Source: Actinomycetales bacterium
Lineage (GTDB): Bacteria; Actinomycetota; Actinomycetes; Actinomycetales; Microbacteriaceae
Assembly (NCBI GenBank): GCA_015655415.1
Contig: JAATFB010000003.1
Span: forward strand, 1 to 44,158
DNA: 44,158 nt
Direction: 5' to 3'
Below are positions 31,793 through 40,806 of the stretch, piece after piece. The notes below the pieces were generated by a model. That model was not told the origin of the DNA. It did no database searches and saw nothing but the letters and a program-made list of their open reading frames with translations. Made by a program: the position numbers and the translations under genes. Every line of letters starts with the position of its first letter. The first letter of the stretch is position 1.

Positions 31793-33127
31793 TCAGTCGA
31801 GCTGCGCCCGCGGCGCCTTGACCGGGACCATCAGCGCGAGCCCGATGGCGAGCACCAGCACGATGCCGAGCACGCCCCAGTACTGCCTGCCGCCCGCCGT
31901 GACGAACAGTGCGAACGCGAGCGGAGCGAGGAAGGTGGCGGCGCGCCCGGTCGTCGCGTAGAGGCCGTACACCTCGCCCTCGCGGCCGGGCGGGATCAGG
32001 CGACCCAGGAACGTGCGGCTCGCCGACTGCGCCGGGCCGACGAAGAGGCACAGCGCCAGCCCGAGCGTCCAGAAGACGATCTGGCCGCCGGCGTGGAAGA
32101 CGAAGACCGCCGTGCCGCACACCACCAGCCCGATGAGGGAGGCGAGGATCACCGGCTTGGGCCCCAGCCGGTCGTCGAGCGTCCCGACCGCGATGGTGGC
32201 GATGCCGGCGACCACGTTCGCGGCGATCGCGAAGAGGATCACCTCACCGGAGGAGAACCCGAACGAGCCGGCCGCGAGCACGCCCCCGAACGTGAAGACG
32301 CCGGTGAGCCCGTCGCGGAAGATCGCGCTGGCCACGAGGAAGTAGACGGTGCGCCTGCTCGTCCTCCAGAGCCGGGCGATGTCGCGGGCGAGCACCGCGT
32401 ACGACCTGAAGAAGCCGACCCTCGGCCGCCCGAGGTCGGCCAGTGCCCGGTTGCTCGGCACGGCGAACAGCACGGGGAGCGCGAAGACGGCGAACCAGAG
32501 GGCGGAGACCAGCATGGACACCCGGACGGAGAGCCCGTCGGCTCCGGTGACGCCGAACAGCCCGGTCTCGGGTTGGATGAAGCCGAGGTACACGATGAGC
32601 AGCAGCACGATGCCGCCGACGTATCCCATGCCCCAGCCGAGGCCGCTCACCCTGCCGATCGTCCTCGGCGTGGAGATCTGACGCAGCATCCCGTTGTAGT
32701 TCACCCCGGCGATCTCGAAGAAGACGGTGCCGATCGCCAGGAGAGCCAGCCCGAGCCACACGTATGACGGCGCGGGGCGCACGAAGAACATCAGCCCGAG
32801 GCATGCCACGACGGCGGCGGTGTTCACGCCCAGCCACAGCTTGCGGTGGCCGGTCGTGTCGGTGCGCTGACCGAGCACCGGGGCGAGCAGCAGCACCACG
32901 ATGCCGGCGGCCGTGATCGTCCAGCTCAGGTACTCGGAGAGCCGGTCGGGATCGCCGAACGACCTGCCGGTGAGGTAGACGGTGAAGACGAAGGTGGTGG
33001 CCACGGCGTTGAAGGCCGAGGACCCCCAGTCCCAGGCGCCCCACGCGAGGACGCGGCCGAATCCCGTGTCGCCGGCGGGGACCGGTGCCGTGGCGCCGTC
33101 GCCCGGGCCGCTGGGGAGGTCGGTCAT
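31793..33127 (-). CDS. Atg22/UMF1-like MFS transporter
   Basis: The 444-residue membrane protein has 12 predicted segments. The start includes A-W-G-A-W-D-W-G-S-S-A-F-N-A-V near residue 30, the hallmark of the Atg22/UMF1 branch, with a further E-I-A-G-V-N-Y-N-G-M-L near 130. Members of this branch are linked to export of amino acids or other small molecules; substrate is unknown. ATG 33127 is supported by a TATGGT hexamer 6 nt upstream. Convergent with the DUF1579-like gene and divergent from the ROK regulator. Confidence 0.88.
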   Translation of the reverse strand: MTDLPSGPGDGATAPVPAGDTGFGRVLAWGAWDWGSSAFNAVATTFVFTVYLTGRSFGDPDRLSEYLSWTITAAGIVVLLLAPVLGQRTDTTGHRKLWLGVNTAAVVACLGLMFFVRPAPSYVWLGLALLAIGTVFFEIAGVNYNGMLRQISTPRTIGRVSGLGWGMGYVGGIVLLLIVYLGFIQPETGLFGVTGADGLSVRVSMLVSALWFAVFALPVLFAVPSNRALADLGRPRVGFFRSYAVLARDIARLWRTSRRTVYFLVASAIFRDGLTGVFTFGGVLAAGSFGFSSGEVILFAIAANVVAGIATIAVGTLDDRLGPKPVILASLIGLVVCGTAVFVFHAGGQIVFWTLGLALCLFVGPAQSASRTFLGRLIPPGREGEVYGLYATTGRAATFLAPLAFALFVTAGGRQYWGVLGIVLVLAIGLALMVPVKAPRAQLD

Positions 33128-33133
33128 GCGCAC

Positions 33134-33139
33134 ACCATA
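33134..33139 (-). promoter_or_regulatory. -10 hexamer TATGGT of the MFS gene, leaderless type
   Basis: On the minus strand TATGGT is separated from ATG 33127 by exactly 6 nt. Confidence 0.5.
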
Positions 33140-33282
33140 GCGCCAGCCGGTGAACGGCGCCGCCGCGGGCGATCGAGAGGCACGGCGCACAGGGTGCTCA
33201 CTACGATGGGCGGGCGGGCTGTGCGACATCGGCGATGGCGGGCACGCGGCCGCAACGGAGCGACGACAGGCAGGTGGACCGG

Positions 33283-34566
33283 ATGCCCACGACGCATTCG
33301 ACGACAGTGCGCGATCTGCGCATGCGCAACAGGTCCCGCCTGCTGTGGGAGCTCTACCTGCACGGACCACTGACATACCCGGGGCTGGCCGCCGCCGCGC
33401 GGGTCAGCCCGGCCACCGTGTCGAACGTCATCGGCGACCTCGAGCGGATGGGCCTGGTCGGCGAGGTCGGCTCGGAGGACTCCCACGGCGGACGACCGCG
33501 CGGTCTGTTCCACATCGACCCGGATTCCGGCTATGTCGTCGGCGTGGACGTCGGCGAGACGGCCGTCATGGTGGAGCTGTTCGACCTCGGGATGCGTGCC
33601 CGGGCATCCCGCCGCTCGCTCACCCGACACACGCGGCTGGAACCCGAGGAGGTCGTCGACCGGATCGTCGAGGGCGTTGAGGCCGTCGTCGCCGGGTCGG
33701 ACGTCGACGAGTCGCGCATTCTGGGCGTGGGCGTCGGGGTGCCCGGACTCGTGGAGCGCCGTCGCTGCGACGGCGCGGAGGACGACCGGTGCGGTGGGGA
33801 GAGGACCGAGGCCGTCGTCTACGACCAGAGCATCGGATGGGGCACGGTGCCCATCGAGCGGATGCTGCGCGAGCGCATCCCCCTTCCGATCATCGTGGAC
33901 AACGGTGCCAACACGCTCGGCGAGGCGGAGCGCTGGTTCGGCGCCGCGAAGGGGAGCGAAAACGCCATCATCGTGCTGCTCGGTGCCGGCGTGGGTGCCA
34001 GCATCGTGGCACCGGCCGGAGGCGACGAGCTGTCGTTCGCGGCCGAGCTCGGCCACACCACGGTGGTGGCCGGCGGACGACGGTGTGCGTGCGGTTCCGA
34101 GGGATGTCTGGAGGCCTACGCGGGCGCCGACGCGATCGTCGCCCGATACGACCGGCTGAAGCGGCGCACGCGGGCCGCCGATCCAGCCGAGGTCGAGGAG
34201 CGCATGGTTGCGATCCTCGCCGCCGACGGCTCCGACCGAGCCGCGCATCAGGTGGTGGCAGACCTCGTGCGCTATCTCGGCGTGGGGCTGGCCAACCTCG
34301 TCAATCTGCTCACGCCGGAGCGCATCGTCATCGGCGGCTGGCTCGGACACGCGCTCCCCGACCCGATCCTGCCGCGCATCCGCGAGGTCATCGGCGCGAA
34401 CGCGCTGGCCCGCCCCTTCGAGCGGCTCGAGGTGGTCCGCGCCCGGCTGGGCACGGATGCCGTCGCCCTCGGCGCGGCGACCCTTCCGGTCGCGTGCTTC
34501 CTGCGCAGCGGCGGCGTGCGTCCGGCCGCGGCCCGCGGCAGGGCCCGCGCGGCGACCGAGCCCTGA
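33283..34566 (+). CDS. ROK-family transcriptional regulator
   Basis: The 427-residue protein has an N-terminal MarR-like winged helix (L-A-A-A-A-R-V-S-P-A-T-V-S-N-V-I-G-D-L near residue 35-55) and a ROK sugar-kinase-like domain. ATP/sugar motifs are V-G-V-D-V-G-E near 85 and G-A-G-V-G-A-S near 235, and the zinc motif is G-G-R-R-C-A-C-G-S-E-G-C-L-E near 265. Such proteins are repressors (NagC/Mlc type) that respond to sugars. A possible promoter -10, TACGAT, lies at 33202-33207. It is convergent with the four-carbon sugar-acid operon and may control it or the divergent MFS gene. Confidence 0.9.
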   Translation: MPTTHSTTVRDLRMRNRSRLLWELYLHGPLTYPGLAAAARVSPATVSNVIGDLERMGLVGEVGSEDSHGGRPRGLFHIDPDSGYVVGVDVGETAVMVELFDLGMRARASRRSLTRHTRLEPEEVVDRIVEGVEAVVAGSDVDESRILGVGVGVPGLVERRRCDGAEDDRCGGERTEAVVYDQSIGWGTVPIERMLRERIPLPIIVDNGANTLGEAERWFGAAKGSENAIIVLLGAGVGASIVAPAGGDELSFAAELGHTTVVAGGRRCACGSEGCLEAYAGADAIVARYDRLKRRTRAADPAEVEERMVAILAADGSDRAAHQVVADLVRYLGVGLANLVNLLTPERIVIGGWLGHALPDPILPRIREVIGANALARPFERLEVVRARLGTDAVALGAATLPVACFLRSGGVRPAAARGRARAATEP

Positions 34567-34575
34567 GCCGCGCGG

Positions 34576-34618
34576 CTCAGGGCCCTCTGGCCGCTCAGGG
34601 CCGTCTGGCCGCTCAGGG
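34576..34618. repeat. 18-bp tandem repeat at the convergent rok/pdxA2 ends
   Basis: CTCAGGG recurs at 34576, 34594 and 34612 with an 18-bp period; the unit is CTCAGGGCCSTCTGGCCG. It fills the 46-bp gap between the convergent stops and includes the pdxA2-like stop codon. No hairpin terminator is otherwise seen. Confidence 0.65.
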
Positions 34619-35629
34619 CGCGGAGACCCGTTGCGCCAGCTGCGCCGCCTGGTGCAGCGCCTCGACCATGCTGCGGGAGTCCGCCGTTCCGGTGCCCGCG
34701 ATGTCGAACGCGGTGCCGTGGTCGACCGAGGTCCGGATCACCGGCAGACCGACCGTGATGTTCGTGCCGGCCTCGATGCCCAGCACCTTGATGGGTGCAT
34801 GACCCTGATCGTGGTACATCGCGACGATGAGGTCGTAGTCGCCGCGTGAGGCGAGGAAGAACGCGGTGTCGGCCGGCAGCGGGCCACGCGCGTCGATGCC
34901 GGCCGCCCGTGCCGCCTCGATGCCCGGGGCGATCTTCTCCGCCTCCTCGCCGTAGCCGAACAGGCCGTTCTCGCCGGCGTGCGGGTTGATCGCGCACACC
35001 CCGATGCGTGGCGCGTCCACCCCCGAGCCCCTCATGGCCTCGTACCCGCGGCGGATGGTGCGCTCGACGAGGCCCGGCTCGACCCTGGCGATCGCGTCGA
35101 TGAGGCCGACATGCGTCGTGACGTGGATGACCTTGATCTTGGGGGTCGAGAGCATCATCGACACCTCGCCGGTGCCCGTGAGGGCGGCCAGCAGCTCGGT
35201 GTGACCGGGGAAGGCGTGCCCGGCCGCATGCAGCGCCGCCTTGTTCAACGGGGCCGTGCAGATGGCGTCGACGGCGTGCGCCATGGCGAGCTCGGCCGCT
35301 CGTTCGACGTAGCGATACGCGGCGTCGCCGGCGACGGGTGAGACCGCGCCCCAGGGGAGGTCTGCAGGCAGCAGCCCGAGGTCGACGACGTTCACTCGGT
35401 CGGCTGACGGGTGGAACGCCGGATCTTCCGGTCCCGTCACCGGGACGATCTGCGCCGTGACCCCGCGAAGCCCGGCGGCCTGCTGGAGGCGCCCCAGATC
35501 GCCGATGACCAACGGCCTGCTGGCGGCGACCACCGCCGGGTCGACGACTGCCTCGACGACCACCTCCGGCCCGACCCCCGCCCCATCTCCCATCGTGACG
35601 GCGATGACCGGCTTGACCTGATCGTTCAT
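34613..35629 (-). CDS. PdxA2-like 4-phospho-threonate/erythronate dehydrogenase
   Basis: The 338-residue NAD-dependent enzyme is of the PdxA family: M-G-D-G-A-G-V-G-P-E-V near residue 13, A-P-L-N-K near 130, metal-binding His in F-P-G-H-T-E and in M-Y-H-D-Q-G-H near 270. True PdxA works in pyridoxal phosphate synthesis, but this copy ends an operon of two DUF1537 kinases and a class II aldolase. That context is the mark of PdxA2, which oxidises 4-phospho-D-threonate or D-erythronate and decarboxylates it to dihydroxyacetone phosphate. Start overlaps the kinase stop by ATGA (35626-35629). Confidence 0.88.
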   Translation of the reverse strand: MNDQVKPVIAVTMGDGAGVGPEVVVEAVVDPAVVAASRPLVIGDLGRLQQAAGLRGVTAQIVPVTGPEDPAFHPSADRVNVVDLGLLPADLPWGAVSPVAGDAAYRYVERAAELAMAHAVDAICTAPLNKAALHAAGHAFPGHTELLAALTGTGEVSMMLSTPKIKVIHVTTHVGLIDAIARVEPGLVERTIRRGYEAMRGSGVDAPRIGVCAINPHAGENGLFGYGEEAEKIAPGIEAARAAGIDARGPLPADTAFFLASRGDYDLIVAMYHDQGHAPIKVLGIEAGTNITVGLPVIRTSVDHGTAFDIAGTGTADSRSMVEALHQAAQLAQRVSAP

Positions 35630-36858
35630 GCGGATTCCCTTCCTGCGGCGGGTGAGAGCGAGTGATCGGGGGCGACGATCGATCGCACGAGGTCGACGAG
35701 CTGCTCGTCGTCGCCGAAGCTGCCGGGCCTGGTGACCACGCGGAGCCTGCGACCGTCCCGCATCGCCGCACTGCCGAAGACGATCCCGCCGCCGTCGGTG
35801 CCGAGCACGTCGATGCGATGGGCGCCCAGCCTCTCCAGCAGGAGGCGGGCCGTCTCCCCGCCGATGAGCACCAGGGTCAGGCTCGAGAGGTCGGCGTGGC
35901 TCAACGCCTCGGCGACATGTGCTGCGAACCGCTCGGCGAGCTGGTGCGAGACCTCGGCAGCGACGCGCTCCCCCGGCGAGATGCGCACCGCGGAGACCCG
36001 CTCGCGGCCGAGCTCGGCGGGGGCGGCGGCGTCGGAGAGGAGGGCGCGAGGGTGGGGCTGTGCGCGCGCCGGGGCGAGGTCGTCCAGCAGCCGCTCGAAC
36101 TGGCGGTGCGCCGTCTCGTCGGCGCTGCCGACGACCACGACCGCGCGCGGGCTGGTCTCGCGCGGTGCCGGTGCCGGCCTGAAGCCGCCGAACCGTGCCG
36201 CCGCCTCGGCGAGGCCCCGCGAGCCCACGAGGACCGCCTGCTCGGTGCGGGACCAGGCGGCCTCGACGATGGCCGAGAGGTCGGCGTCGGTCTCCGCATC
36301 GGGGGCGACGATCCGCTGGTCGCGGCTCGCTTCGGCGAGGATCTCCGGCAGGGCGCCGGCGCGCACCTCGGCCAGCGGCACGAGACGAACCGCAAGATCG
36401 GGGAGGGCCTCTGCCACGCTCGCCGGCGGCCGGCCCGCCTCGGAACGCCAGAGCCCGGTGTCGACCAGGGGCACGCCGCCGATCAGGGGCACGCCGCCGA
36501 CGACGGTGCGTCCGGCGGAGGGCAGCGCGGGTGCGAACACGATGGCGGGGGCGACGGGACGGGCGGCGCGCACCGCCGCGGCGAGGTTGCCGCGCAGCAG
36601 GGAGTCGACCTTGACGAACCTCAGGCCGCCGGCATGGGCGCCGAGGACACCACGGAAGGCCTTCTCGGCGCTCGACGCCGGTGCGTAGCGGACGTCGAGG
36701 TCGAAGACGCGCACGCCGTCGAACGATGCGGAGTCGGGTCGGTCGCCGTCGGTCACGAGTTCGACGCGGCTCGGCACGCCGAACGCCGCGGCCGTCTCGG
36801 CCGCCCCGGAGAGGTCGTCGGCGACCGCGATCACGGCATGTCCTCGCTGCACCGTCAC
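35626..36858 (-). CDS. Four-carbon acid sugar kinase (DUF1537 family), kinase 2
   Basis: About 410 residues. N-terminal V-I-A-V-A-D-D-L-S-G-A-A-E is the DUF1537 substrate-domain signature; the C-terminal nucleotide domain has L-I-G-G-E-T-A-R and G-T-D-G-G-G-I-V-F-G-S near 355-375. The family phosphorylates threonate, erythronate or their oxo forms at O4. GTG 36858 overlaps the aldolase stop by 4 nt; GTG 36834 has a GAGGA site 7 nt upstream and may be the true start. It is coupled to the PdxA2-like gene, so a DtnK/DerK-type role is likely. The V-F-D-L-D-V-R-Y segment is usual. Confidence 0.85.
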   Translation of the reverse strand: MTVQRGHAVIAVADDLSGAAETAAAFGVPSRVELVTDGDRPDSASFDGVRVFDLDVRYAPASSAEKAFRGVLGAHAGGLRFVKVDSLLRGNLAAAVRAARPVAPAIVFAPALPSAGRTVVGGVPLIGGVPLVDTGLWRSEAGRPPASVAEALPDLAVRLVPLAEVRAGALPEILAEASRDQRIVAPDAETDADLSAIVEAAWSRTEQAVLVGSRGLAEAAARFGGFRPAPAPRETSPRAVVVVGSADETAHRQFERLLDDLAPARAQPHPRALLSDAAAPAELGRERVSAVRISPGERVAAEVSHQLAERFAAHVAEALSHADLSSLTLVLIGGETARLLLERLGAHRIDVLGTDGGGIVFGSAAMRDGRRLRVVTRPGSFGDDEQLVDLVRSIVAPDHSLSPAAGRESA

Positions 36859-37511
36859 GTTCGCGGCCAGGGGGACGAGTACGCCTCGGCGAGGCGGCGC
36901 GCGGTCTCGTCGTCGAGCGGCCGAAGTCGCCGTGAGCCCGCCGCGAGCATGATCCCGCAGGCCTCCTCCAGCTCGACGGCCGTGTCTACGGCCGCGATCA
37001 TGTCGGGACCGGCCGCGACGAGGCCGTGGTTCTGCAGCAGAGCGGCACGGAACCGGCCCGGCATGGCCTCGATGAGGTCGGCCTGCCCGACGTCTCCCGG
37101 ATCGGCGTACGGCACGAGCGGGGTCCGGCCGACGCGCATCACGAAGTACGGCGTGATCGGGGGCAGCGCCGTGACGTCGCTCCACGGATCGGTGCACGCA
37201 TAGGCTGTGGCCTTCGGGGAGTGCAGGTGGACGATGGCGCGGGTCTCGGGACTGCGACGATAGAAGGCCCGGTGGAGCGGGTACTCCTTGGAGGGCCGGG
37301 GCCCCGACAGCAGGTTGCCGTCGAGGTCGAGCACCGACAGCGACGCCGCATCGAGTGCGCCCATGTCCGCGCCCGTCGCCGTGATGACGACGCGGTCGCC
37401 GGAGCGGATGCTCAGGTTGCCCGACGACCCCGGCGACAGCCCGGCGCCGGCGAGGCGGGCGCCGGCGTCGACGAGCTCGGCAGGGGCGGGTTCGGATGTC
37501 TGGACGGTCAC
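36855..37511 (-). CDS. Class II aldolase/adducin family protein, OtnC-like decarboxylase
   Basis: The 218-residue protein has the class II fold: G-L-S-P-G-S-S-G-N-L-S near residue 25, the zinc motif H-L-H-S near 94 and the third His in L-L-Q-N-H-G near 155. In sugar-acid loci OtnC decarboxylates 3-oxo-tetronate 4-phosphate to dihydroxyacetone phosphate. A fuculose-phosphate-type aldolase is the alternative from sequence alone. Both ends overlap neighbours by 4 nt (37508-37511 with kinase 1, 36855-36858 with kinase 2). Confidence 0.87.
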   Translation of the reverse strand: MTVQTSEPAPAELVDAGARLAGAGLSPGSSGNLSIRSGDRVVITATGADMGALDAASLSVLDLDGNLLSGPRPSKEYPLHRAFYRRSPETRAIVHLHSPKATAYACTDPWSDVTALPPITPYFVMRVGRTPLVPYADPGDVGQADLIEAMPGRFRAALLQNHGLVAAGPDMIAAVDTAVELEEACGIMLAAGSRRLRPLDDETARRLAEAYSSPWPRT

Positions 37512-38773
37512 TGAACCGCGCTCCTCTCGCCCAGGACGTCCCAGGCATCGGTGAACATGCTGGGACGACCGAAGTTGCCGGACTTCAACGCGATGTCGAT
37601 GACGCGGCCGCGTCGCGTGGCCGCCGCCGCCCAGGCCACTCCCGGATCGATCTCCGGTCCGATCCGCAGCATGTGCACGCCGAGGCCGGCGATCACCTCG
37701 CCCGAGCTCTCCCCGCCGGCCACGATGATCTTGGTGGCACCGGCCTCGACCGCCCAGCCGGCCACTGCGCTCAACGCCCGCTCCACCAGCTCGCTGGCAT
37801 CCGTGCCCTGTTCGACGTCCTCCAGCGAGTCCACGGAGTACACGAGCGGGGCGGCGTGGTCGTCATGAACCCATACTGAGTCCAGCCACGTGCGGACGCG
37901 CCGCACCTCGGCGTCGAAGTCCGACCGCAGGGCCGTCACGTCCAGCTTGAGCCACGGGGCCAGCTCCTTCGCCCGCCGCACCTGTTCGCGTGTGCGCTCG
38001 GACGCGCTGCCGGAGAGCACGAGCCTGCGCCCGGGCACGACGGGTATGTCGCGGGTCCCCGCGGTCGCACGTTGCGGCAGGCCCAGGGCGAGTCCGGACC
38101 CTCCGGTGACGAGCCGGAGGTCGGCGGAACCGGCCATGATCCGAGCGAGGTCGGCGTTGTCGATGGCGTCGACCACCACCGCGGTGGGCCGCTCCGACCG
38201 GGCGTGCAGTGCGGAGCGCACGGCATCCGCGCCCAGGCGCACCGTCGCCAGGGACATCCTCCGGACGGCGGACGACGACTGCGCCCGCAGCAGTCGCGGC
38301 ACGCTGGAGTCCGTCATGGGCGTCAGGGGATGATGCCGCATGGGGCTCTCCGAGAGGAGCTCGTCGCCGACGAACAGATATCCCTGGTAGACGGTGCGGC
38401 CGGCGTCCGGGAAGCTCGGCGCGACGATGGTGACGCGCTCCCCCAGCAGCTGCAGCAGGGCGTCCAGCACCGGGCCGATGTTGCCGCGCGGCGTGGAGTC
38501 GAAGGTCGAGCAGTACTTGAAGTAGAAGCGCTCGGCTCCGGCGGCGTGCAGGGCGTCCGTGGCCGCGACGCTCTGAGCCACGGCGTCGTGGACGGGCGCG
38601 GTGCGCGACTTCAGGGCCACCACCAGCGCGTCGGCGTCGGCGTCCAGGATGGTTCGCCGCACCGTCGCATCCACCGGCCCGAACACCAGCGTGGTGCGCA
38701 GCCCCCGACTCACGAGGTTGGTCGCGAGGTCCGTCGCGCCCGTGATGTCATCGGCGATGCAGCCCCAGAGCAC
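37508..38773 (-). CDS. Four-carbon acid sugar kinase (DUF1537 family), kinase 1
   Basis: The 421-residue kinase starts G-C-I-A-D-D-I-T-G-A-T-D-L and has Y-F-K-Y-C-S-T-F-D-S-T-P-R-G-N-I-G-P near residue 95, the conserved substrate loop, and C-terminal V-A-G-G-E-S-S-G-E-V near 350 with L-K-S-G-N-F-G-R-P near the end. It matches OtnK more closely than kinase 2 does. GTG 38773 has GGGAGG 6 nt upstream. First gene of the minus-strand operon, directly before the OtnC-like gene, so it most likely phosphorylates the 3-oxo-tetronate. Confidence 0.9.
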   Translation of the reverse strand: MLWGCIADDITGATDLATNLVSRGLRTTLVFGPVDATVRRTILDADADALVVALKSRTAPVHDAVAQSVAATDALHAAGAERFYFKYCSTFDSTPRGNIGPVLDALLQLLGERVTIVAPSFPDAGRTVYQGYLFVGDELLSESPMRHHPLTPMTDSSVPRLLRAQSSSAVRRMSLATVRLGADAVRSALHARSERPTAVVVDAIDNADLARIMAGSADLRLVTGGSGLALGLPQRATAGTRDIPVVPGRRLVLSGSASERTREQVRRAKELAPWLKLDVTALRSDFDAEVRRVRTWLDSVWVHDDHAAPLVYSVDSLEDVEQGTDASELVERALSAVAGWAVEAGATKIIVAGGESSGEVIAGLGVHMLRIGPEIDPGVAWAAAATRRGRVIDIALKSGNFGRPSMFTDAWDVLGERSAVQ

Positions 38774-38830
38774 TCTGCGCCTCCCTTCATGGCCTCCGGA
38801 ATGGTAACAGAGTTGACGGAAATGTGAATT

Positions 38831-38859
38831 TGTGATTCTCTTTGTGCACATCGATCACA
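38831..38859. promoter_or_regulatory. Candidate operator in the divergent sugar-acid promoter region
   Basis: TGTGAT (38831-38836) and ATCACA (38854-38859) form an inverted repeat around TGTGCACA (38843-38850). The stretch 38815-38880 is AT-rich compared with everything around it and lies between the two divergent operons. The DeoR protein encoded at 39939 is the natural candidate binder. Confidence 0.55.
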
Positions 38860-38928
38860 TGGATGATCAGAACGACGTCAGCGGAGCCGTGGGTGCTCCG
38901 CCAGGAGGACTCGGAGGAGAGGCAGCCG

Positions 38929-39918
38929 ATGGCGGATGCACCGGACCGTGCGGCAGAGACGACCCCGGGCCGCCCGCCCGTGGTGGCGGTGGTCGGCTCG
39001 GGGTACATGGGCGGCGGCATCGCCCAGGTGCTGGCCCTCGCCGGCAGCCGCGTGACGCTGGGCGACGTCGACGCCGACCACGCCGAGTCCACCCGCCGCC
39101 GCCTCATCGACCAGGCGCGCGCGTTCGAGGCCGATGGGCTCTTCGCGGCGGGCTCCGCCGACGTGCTGGGCGAGCGACTGGCAGCCGCCGCCTCCATCGA
39201 GGACGCGGTGGCCGGCGCCGACTACGTGACCGAGGCCGTCTTCGAGAGCCGCGAGGTGAAGCGCAGCGTGCTCGAACGCGTCTCCGCCGCGGCGACTCGG
39301 GCCGTGATCGGCTCCAACACCTCCGCGATCCCGATCGAGGAGCTCTCCCAGTGGGTCACGGCGCCGGAGCGCTTTCTGGGCGTGCACTGGATGAACCCGG
39401 CTCCCTTCATCCCGGGCGTCGAGCTCATCGCCTCGTCGAGCACGGCGCCCGCCGCCGTGGAGTTCGCCGAGGCTCTCGTCGTCCGGGCCGGCAAGCGGCC
39501 GGCGCGGGTGGCCGACACCCCCGGCTTCGTCGCCAACCGCCTCCAGTTCGCCCTCTACAAGGAAGCCGTGCGCATGGTGGAGGAAGGGGTGGCGACGCCC
39601 GGTCAGATCGACACGGTGGTCAGCAACGCGTTCGGCTTCCGGCTGGCGTTGTTCGGCCCGTTCGCGATCGGTGACATGGCCGGACTCGACGTGTACGCGG
39701 CGTCTTACGAGAGCCTGGCCGCCGCGTACGGAGAGCGGCTGGAGGCGCCGCGGCTGCTGCGCGACATGGTGGCAGCTGGCCACCTCGGCATCAAGAGCGG
39801 CAAGGGGTTCCTCGACATCCCGGCCGAGCAGGTGCCGTCGCTGCTCGCATACCGTGACAGGGCGTATCAGGCGCTCAGCGCGCTGCGCGATCGTCTCGGC
39901 GCGGCGCCGGGGCTCTGA
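38929..39918 (+). CDS. 3-hydroxyacyl-CoA-dehydrogenase-family oxidoreductase
   Basis: The 329-residue protein has an NAD-binding V-V-G-S-G-Y-M-G-G-G-I-A near residue 20, S-N-T-S-A-I-P near 130, the catalytic-region V-H-W-M-N-P-A-P near 155 and a C-terminal helical domain with G-F-V-A-N-R-L-Q. The fold is that of 3-hydroxybutyryl-CoA dehydrogenase and lambda-crystallin/L-gulonate 3-dehydrogenase. In this locus the sugar acid, not an acyl-CoA, is the likely substrate: it could oxidise threonate or erythronate at C3 (inference). GGAGGAGA precedes ATG 38929. An in-frame upstream start at 38842 is rejected because it crosses the operator. Confidence 0.85.
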   Translation: MADAPDRAAETTPGRPPVVAVVGSGYMGGGIAQVLALAGSRVTLGDVDADHAESTRRRLIDQARAFEADGLFAAGSADVLGERLAAAASIEDAVAGADYVTEAVFESREVKRSVLERVSAAATRAVIGSNTSAIPIEELSQWVTAPERFLGVHWMNPAPFIPGVELIASSSTAPAAVEFAEALVVRAGKRPARVADTPGFVANRLQFALYKEAVRMVEEGVATPGQIDTVVSNAFGFRLALFGPFAIGDMAGLDVYAASYESLAAAYGERLEAPRLLRDMVAAGHLGIKSGKGFLDIPAEQVPSLLAYRDRAYQALSALRDRLGAAPGL

Positions 39919-39938
39919 GGGAAGGGCGGACCGAGCCG

Positions 39939-40784
39939 ATGTCTGTCGAACAGCAGGAGGGCAACCTCATTCCCGACCAGCGGCGGGAGAAGCTGATGCG
40001 GCTGCTGCATCGCAACCGCGTGCTCAGCGTGGCGCAGCTCACCGAGCTGCTGGGCGTCTCGCACATGACGGTGCGCCGAGACATCGCCGTGCTGGAACGT
40101 GAGGGGCGGGCGTACTCGGTCCCGGGCGGGGTTCGCGTGGCCAGCGCGCTGCACACCGAGCCGGCGTTCCAGACCAAGACGATCAGCGACGTCGCCGAGA
40201 AGGCGGCGATCGCCCGCGTCGCCGAGCGCATGCTGCACGACGACATGGTCATCTACCTCGACGCGGGTACGACCACCGGTGCCCTGATTCCGGCGATCCG
40301 CGCCCGCTCGGGACTCACCGTCATCACGAACGACTTCGAGATCGTCGAGGAGCTCCTCGACGCGACCAACGTCGAGACCGTGCACACGGGCGGGCGGGTC
40401 GAGAACCGGAACCGTTCCTCCGTAGGGCGGCTGGCGGCCGAGACCCTGCGCAAGCTCAACACCGACGTGGCGTTCATCAGCTCGAGCTCGTGGGACCTCG
40501 AGCACGGCATGACGACCCCGTCAGAGGCCAAGGTCGAGGTGAAGCTCGCGGCGCTCGAGTCCACCGCGGAGTCCGTGCTGATGGCGACCAGCACTAAGTA
40601 CGGGCTCTTCGGCACCTACGACATCGTGCCGCTGCGCCGCTTCGACCGCATCATCACCGACTCCGGCCTGCCCTCCGCGGCGGCGGCGGGGATCCGCGAC
40701 CTCGGGGTGGAGCTCGACCTCGCCCCGCTCGAGCTCGAGGCGGCCCATGACCTTCGCGGCGAGAGCCGTTCCTCCGCGAGCTGA
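39939..40784 (+). CDS. DeoR-family transcriptional regulator
   Basis: The 281-residue regulator has an N-terminal winged helix (L-S-V-A-Q-L-T-E-L-L-G-V-S-H-M-T-V-R-R-D-I near residue 28-50) and the DeoR effector domain with D-A-G-T-T-T near 107 and T-N-D-F-E. DeoR repressors are released by phosphorylated sugars, here probably a tetronate or triose phosphate. ATG 39939 lies 20 nt after the dehydrogenase stop. The inverted repeat at 38831-38859 is the likely operator. Confidence 0.92.
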   Translation: MSVEQQEGNLIPDQRREKLMRLLHRNRVLSVAQLTELLGVSHMTVRRDIAVLEREGRAYSVPGGVRVASALHTEPAFQTKTISDVAEKAAIARVAERMLHDDMVIYLDAGTTTGALIPAIRARSGLTVITNDFEIVEELLDATNVETVHTGGRVENRNRSSVGRLAAETLRKLNTDVAFISSSSWDLEHGMTTPSEAKVEVKLAALESTAESVLMATSTKYGLFGTYDIVPLRRFDRIITDSGLPSAAAAGIRDLGVELDLAPLELEAAHDLRGESRSSAS

Positions 40785-40806
40785 CCCGAGAAAGGACCAG
40801 ACGAAG

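Noticed and set aside
31766..32767. Continuation of the frame starting at 31718
   Set aside because: Highly charged low-complexity antisense of the MFS transporter gene.
34613..35629. Vitamin B6 enzyme PdxA
   Set aside because: The operon with two DUF1537 kinases and an OtnC-like gene points to PdxA2, and no other pdx gene is present.
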